Shown here: positions 30,373-32,158 of the stretch, in pieces
Numbering within the stretch: the first letter of the stretch is position 1
How the letters are laid out: each line of letters begins with the position of its first letter
Assembly (NCBI GenBank): GCA_934446465.1
Contig: CAKSEF010000014.1
Coordinates: forward strand, 1-32,158
DNA from: an uncultured Oscillospiraceae bacterium
GTDB lineage: Bacteria > Bacillota > Clostridia > Oscillospirales > JAAYXM01
Direction: 5' to 3'
Length of the DNA: 32,158 nt
Notes under the pieces: generated by a model
Seen by the model: the letters and a program-made list of their open reading frames with translations, nothing else
Databases searched by the model: none
Told to the model about the DNA's origin: nothing
Made by a program: the position numbers and the translations under genes

Positions 30373-31656
30373 ATGTCAGACTATAAATTTGAAACATTAC
30401 AGGTACATGCAGGTCAGGAGATACCCGACCCCACAACCGATGCGAGAGCGGTTCCGATATATGCAACCACGTCATACGTTTTTAAGGACTCCGCACAGGC
30501 GGCAAACCGTTTCGGGCTGTCCGAGGGCGGAAACATATACACGCGCCTCATGAACCCGACCTCCGATGTGTTCGAGAAGAGGATTGCATCTCTTGAGGGC
30601 GGTCTCGGCGCGCTTGCCACAGCCTCCGGTCAGGCGGCAATCACATACGCGGTTCAGAATATCGCATGTGCGGGCGACCATATAGTATCGTCTGTAAATG
30701 TCTACGGCGGAACTTATAATCTGTTCGGAAATACACTGCGCGAGCAGGGCATAGAGACCACGTTCGTCAATCCCGCAGACCCGCAGGCATTTGAGGACGC
30801 CATACGCCCGAACACAAAGCTCTTGTATGCGGAAACGCTTGACAACCCGAACTGCAACATATTTGATATAGAGACGGTTGCCGAAATTGCCCATAAGCAC
30901 GGAATCCCGCTCATTGTGGATAACACGTTCGCGACTCCGTATCTTCTCAGACCGATTGAGCACGGCGCCGATATCGTAGTTCACTCCGCAACAAAGTTCA
31001 TAGGCGGACACGGCACGGTAATGGGCGGAGTGATAATCGATTCGGGAAAATTTGACTGGGCGGGGAGCGGAAAATTCCCCGGGCTCTCAAAGCCCAATCC
31101 GTCATATCACGGAGTCGTTTTCACTGACGCGTGCGGAAATCTCGCATACATCACAAAGCTCAGAACAACGCTTATGAGAGACCAGGGCGCGGTAATTTCG
31201 CCGTTCAATTCCTTTCTGCTCCTTCAGGGACTTGAAACGCTTTCGCTCAGGCTTGAGAGGCATGTTGAAAATGCGCTCAAGGTCGTCGACTACCTGAAAA
31301 ATCACCCGCAGGTCGAAAAGGTAAATCATCCGTCGCTCTCAACGGGAAAACAGCGTGAGCTGTATGACAGATACTTCAAAAACGGGGCAGGCTCAATATT
31401 TACGTTTGAGATAAAGGGCGACGCGCAGAAGGCGCGGAAATTTACCGAGAGCTTAGAGCTCTTCTCGCTCCTTGCAAATGTTGCCGATGTAAAATCGCTC
31501 GTTATCCACCCCGGTTCAACCACACATTCTCAGCTCAGCGAAGAAGAGCTTCTCGAGTGCGGAATAAAGCCGACCACGATACGTCTGTCAATCGGCACTG
31601 AGCATATAGACGACATAATCGCAGACCTTGACCGCGGTTTCGAAGCAGTCAGGTAA
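30373..31656 (+). CDS. metY: O-acetylhomoserine aminocarboxypropyltransferase (sulfhydrylase)
   Basis: A 427-residue PLP enzyme of the Cys/Met metabolism family that joins sulfide to O-acetylhomoserine to form homocysteine; some also act on O-acetylserine. The N-terminal FETLQVHAGQEIPDPTTDAR and AVPIYATTSYVF are the MetY signature; YTRLMNPTSDVFEKRIASLE, VDNTFATPYLLRP and the PLP lysine Lys208 in HSATKFIGGHG follow. The long insertion (FDWAGSGKFPGLSKPNPSYH) is specific to sulfhydrylases rather than cystathionine synthases. Its ribosome site is a distant GGAAG that the leader can mask. cysK follows after 20 bp. Expression is likely tied to sulfur or amino acid supply through the leader. Confidence 0.95.
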   Translation: MSDYKFETLQVHAGQEIPDPTTDARAVPIYATTSYVFKDSAQAANRFGLSEGGNIYTRLMNPTSDVFEKRIASLEGGLGALATASGQAAITYAVQNIACAGDHIVSSVNVYGGTYNLFGNTLREQGIETTFVNPADPQAFEDAIRPNTKLLYAETLDNPNCNIFDIETVAEIAHKHGIPLIVDNTFATPYLLRPIEHGADIVVHSATKFIGGHGTVMGGVIIDSGKFDWAGSGKFPGLSKPNPSYHGVVFTDACGNLAYITKLRTTLMRDQGAVISPFNSFLLLQGLETLSLRLERHVENALKVVDYLKNHPQVEKVNHPSLSTGKQRELYDRYFKNGAGSIFTFEIKGDAQKARKFTESLELFSLLANVADVKSLVIHPGSTTHSQLSEEELLECGIKPTTIRLSIGTEHIDDIIADLDRGFEAVR

Positions 31657-31676
31657 TTCATCAAGGGGGTTTTATC

Positions 31677-32158
31677 ATGTCGAAAATATATAAGTCCGCC
31701 GACCTTTTAATCGGCAAAACACCGCTTCTTGAGCTTTCAAATATAGAAAAAGAGCTTAATCTCAAGGCGAGAATCCTTGCAAAGCTCGAATATTTTAATC
31801 CGGCAGGCTCGGTTAAAGACCGCATTGCAAAGGCGATGCTTGATGATGCGGAAGCCGCGGGAAAGCTGAAGGAAAACTCCGTTATAATCGAACCGACATC
31901 GGGAAACACCGGCATCGGGCTTGCATCTGTCGCCGCAGCGCGCGGGTACAGAGCAATAATCGTAATGCCCGAGACAATGTCGGTTGAAAGGCGTAAGCTC
32001 ATGCAGGCGTACGGCGCCGAGCTTGTCCTTACGGAAGGTTCAAAGGGCATGAAGGGCGCAATCGCAAAAGCGGAAGAGCTTGCGGAAGAAATACCGAACG
32101 CCTTTATTCCGAGCCAGTTTTCAAATCCGTCAAACCCGAAGGCCCACCGCGAAACGAC
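31677..32158 (+). CDS. cysK: Cysteine synthase (O-acetylserine sulfhydrylase), 3' truncated by window
   Basis: The first 160 residues of a fold-type II PLP enzyme that forms cysteine from O-acetylserine and sulfide. IGKTPLLELSNIEKEL, LEYFNPAGSVKDR with the PLP lysine Lys47, and the substrate loop PTSGNTGIGLA (73-83) are diagnostic; ETMSVERRKLMQAYGAELVLT is also typical. AAGGGGG precedes ATG 31677. It follows metY in the same transcript, so cysteine and homocysteine synthesis are co-regulated. The reading frame is open to the window edge. Confidence 0.95.
   Translation, partial: MSKIYKSADLLIGKTPLLELSNIEKELNLKARILAKLEYFNPAGSVKDRIAKAMLDDAEAAGKLKENSVIIEPTSGNTGIGLASVAAARGYRAIIVMPETMSVERRKLMQAYGAELVLTEGSKGMKGAIAKAEELAEEIPNAFIPSQFSNPSNPKAHRET

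Noticed and set aside
1..32158. CRISPR arrays, insertion sequences or rRNA genes
   Set aside because: No spaced direct repeats, transposase motifs or rRNA sequence were seen on either strand.

Overview
The window looks like a chromosomal segment from an anaerobic, low-to-mid GC Firmicute of class Clostridia, probably a gut or fermenter lineage near Oscillospirales/Christensenellales. Pointers are strong GGAGG-type ribosome binding sites, frequent GTG/TTG starts, the order lipoprotein-alr-mazF known from Bacillus and Clostridium, an elongator tRNA-Met of Firmicutes type, a SecA with a C-terminal zinc motif, and many compact operons. Taxonomy is inferred from gene content only.

Layout. 1-2580: the end of one Gfo/Idh/MocA oxidoreductase, a second complete one, and nagA (amino sugar or glycoside catabolism). 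2663-3535: a LysR regulator, convergent with a minus-strand operon (4858-3537) of a membrane-anchored secreted protein and two half-size TauE/SafE (TSUP) permeases. 7555-4983 (minus): rpsO-pnp, with a roughly 100-nt imperfect hairpin in the pnp leader. 7871-11086: a plus-strand group with a small membrane protein, nnrD, a GerS/YdcC-like lipoprotein, alr and mazF without a visible antitoxin. Two proteins of unknown function follow (11124-12380). 13699-12367 (minus): apbE and a NusG-domain-II protein.

16108-13754 (minus) is an isolated phage-type capsid cassette: scaffold-like protein, major capsid protein with a C-terminal Ig-like domain, a putative connector and an XhlA-like membrane protein. 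No terminase, portal, tail or integrase is present, and housekeeping genes bound it on both sides. A region with nested inverted repeats (16159-16283) lies upstream. Next come tRNA-Met and tRNA-Glu, separated by a strong hairpin-T5 element, and then a degenerate metallophosphoesterase-like protein with its own near-consensus promoter.

18840-17602 (minus) is ahcY. From 19027 a plus-strand run carries secA, a type II restriction endonuclease and a beta-class DNA methyltransferase placed between secA and the next genes with no visible terminators, a secreted NAGPA-domain phosphodiester glycosidase, an M24 aminopeptidase, mnmA, cysE and an alpha/beta hydrolase, ending at a terminator (30126-30163). 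A separate near-consensus promoter at 30183 then drives metY and cysK (the latter cut by the window end). Their leader encodes an 18-residue peptide whose coding sequence can base-pair with the metY ribosome binding site, suggesting translational attenuation.

Sulfur metabolism recurs through the window (TSUP permeases, ahcY, mnmA, cysE, metY, cysK): CysE makes O-acetylserine for CysK, MetY sulfhydrylates O-acetylhomoserine, AhcY recycles S-adenosylhomocysteine and MnmA uses cysteine-derived sulfur on tRNA. The observations most worth following are the orphan capsid cassette, the metY leader, the pnp leader hairpin, the restriction-modification pair in the secA transcript, the catalytically eroded phosphoesterase and the solitary MazF.
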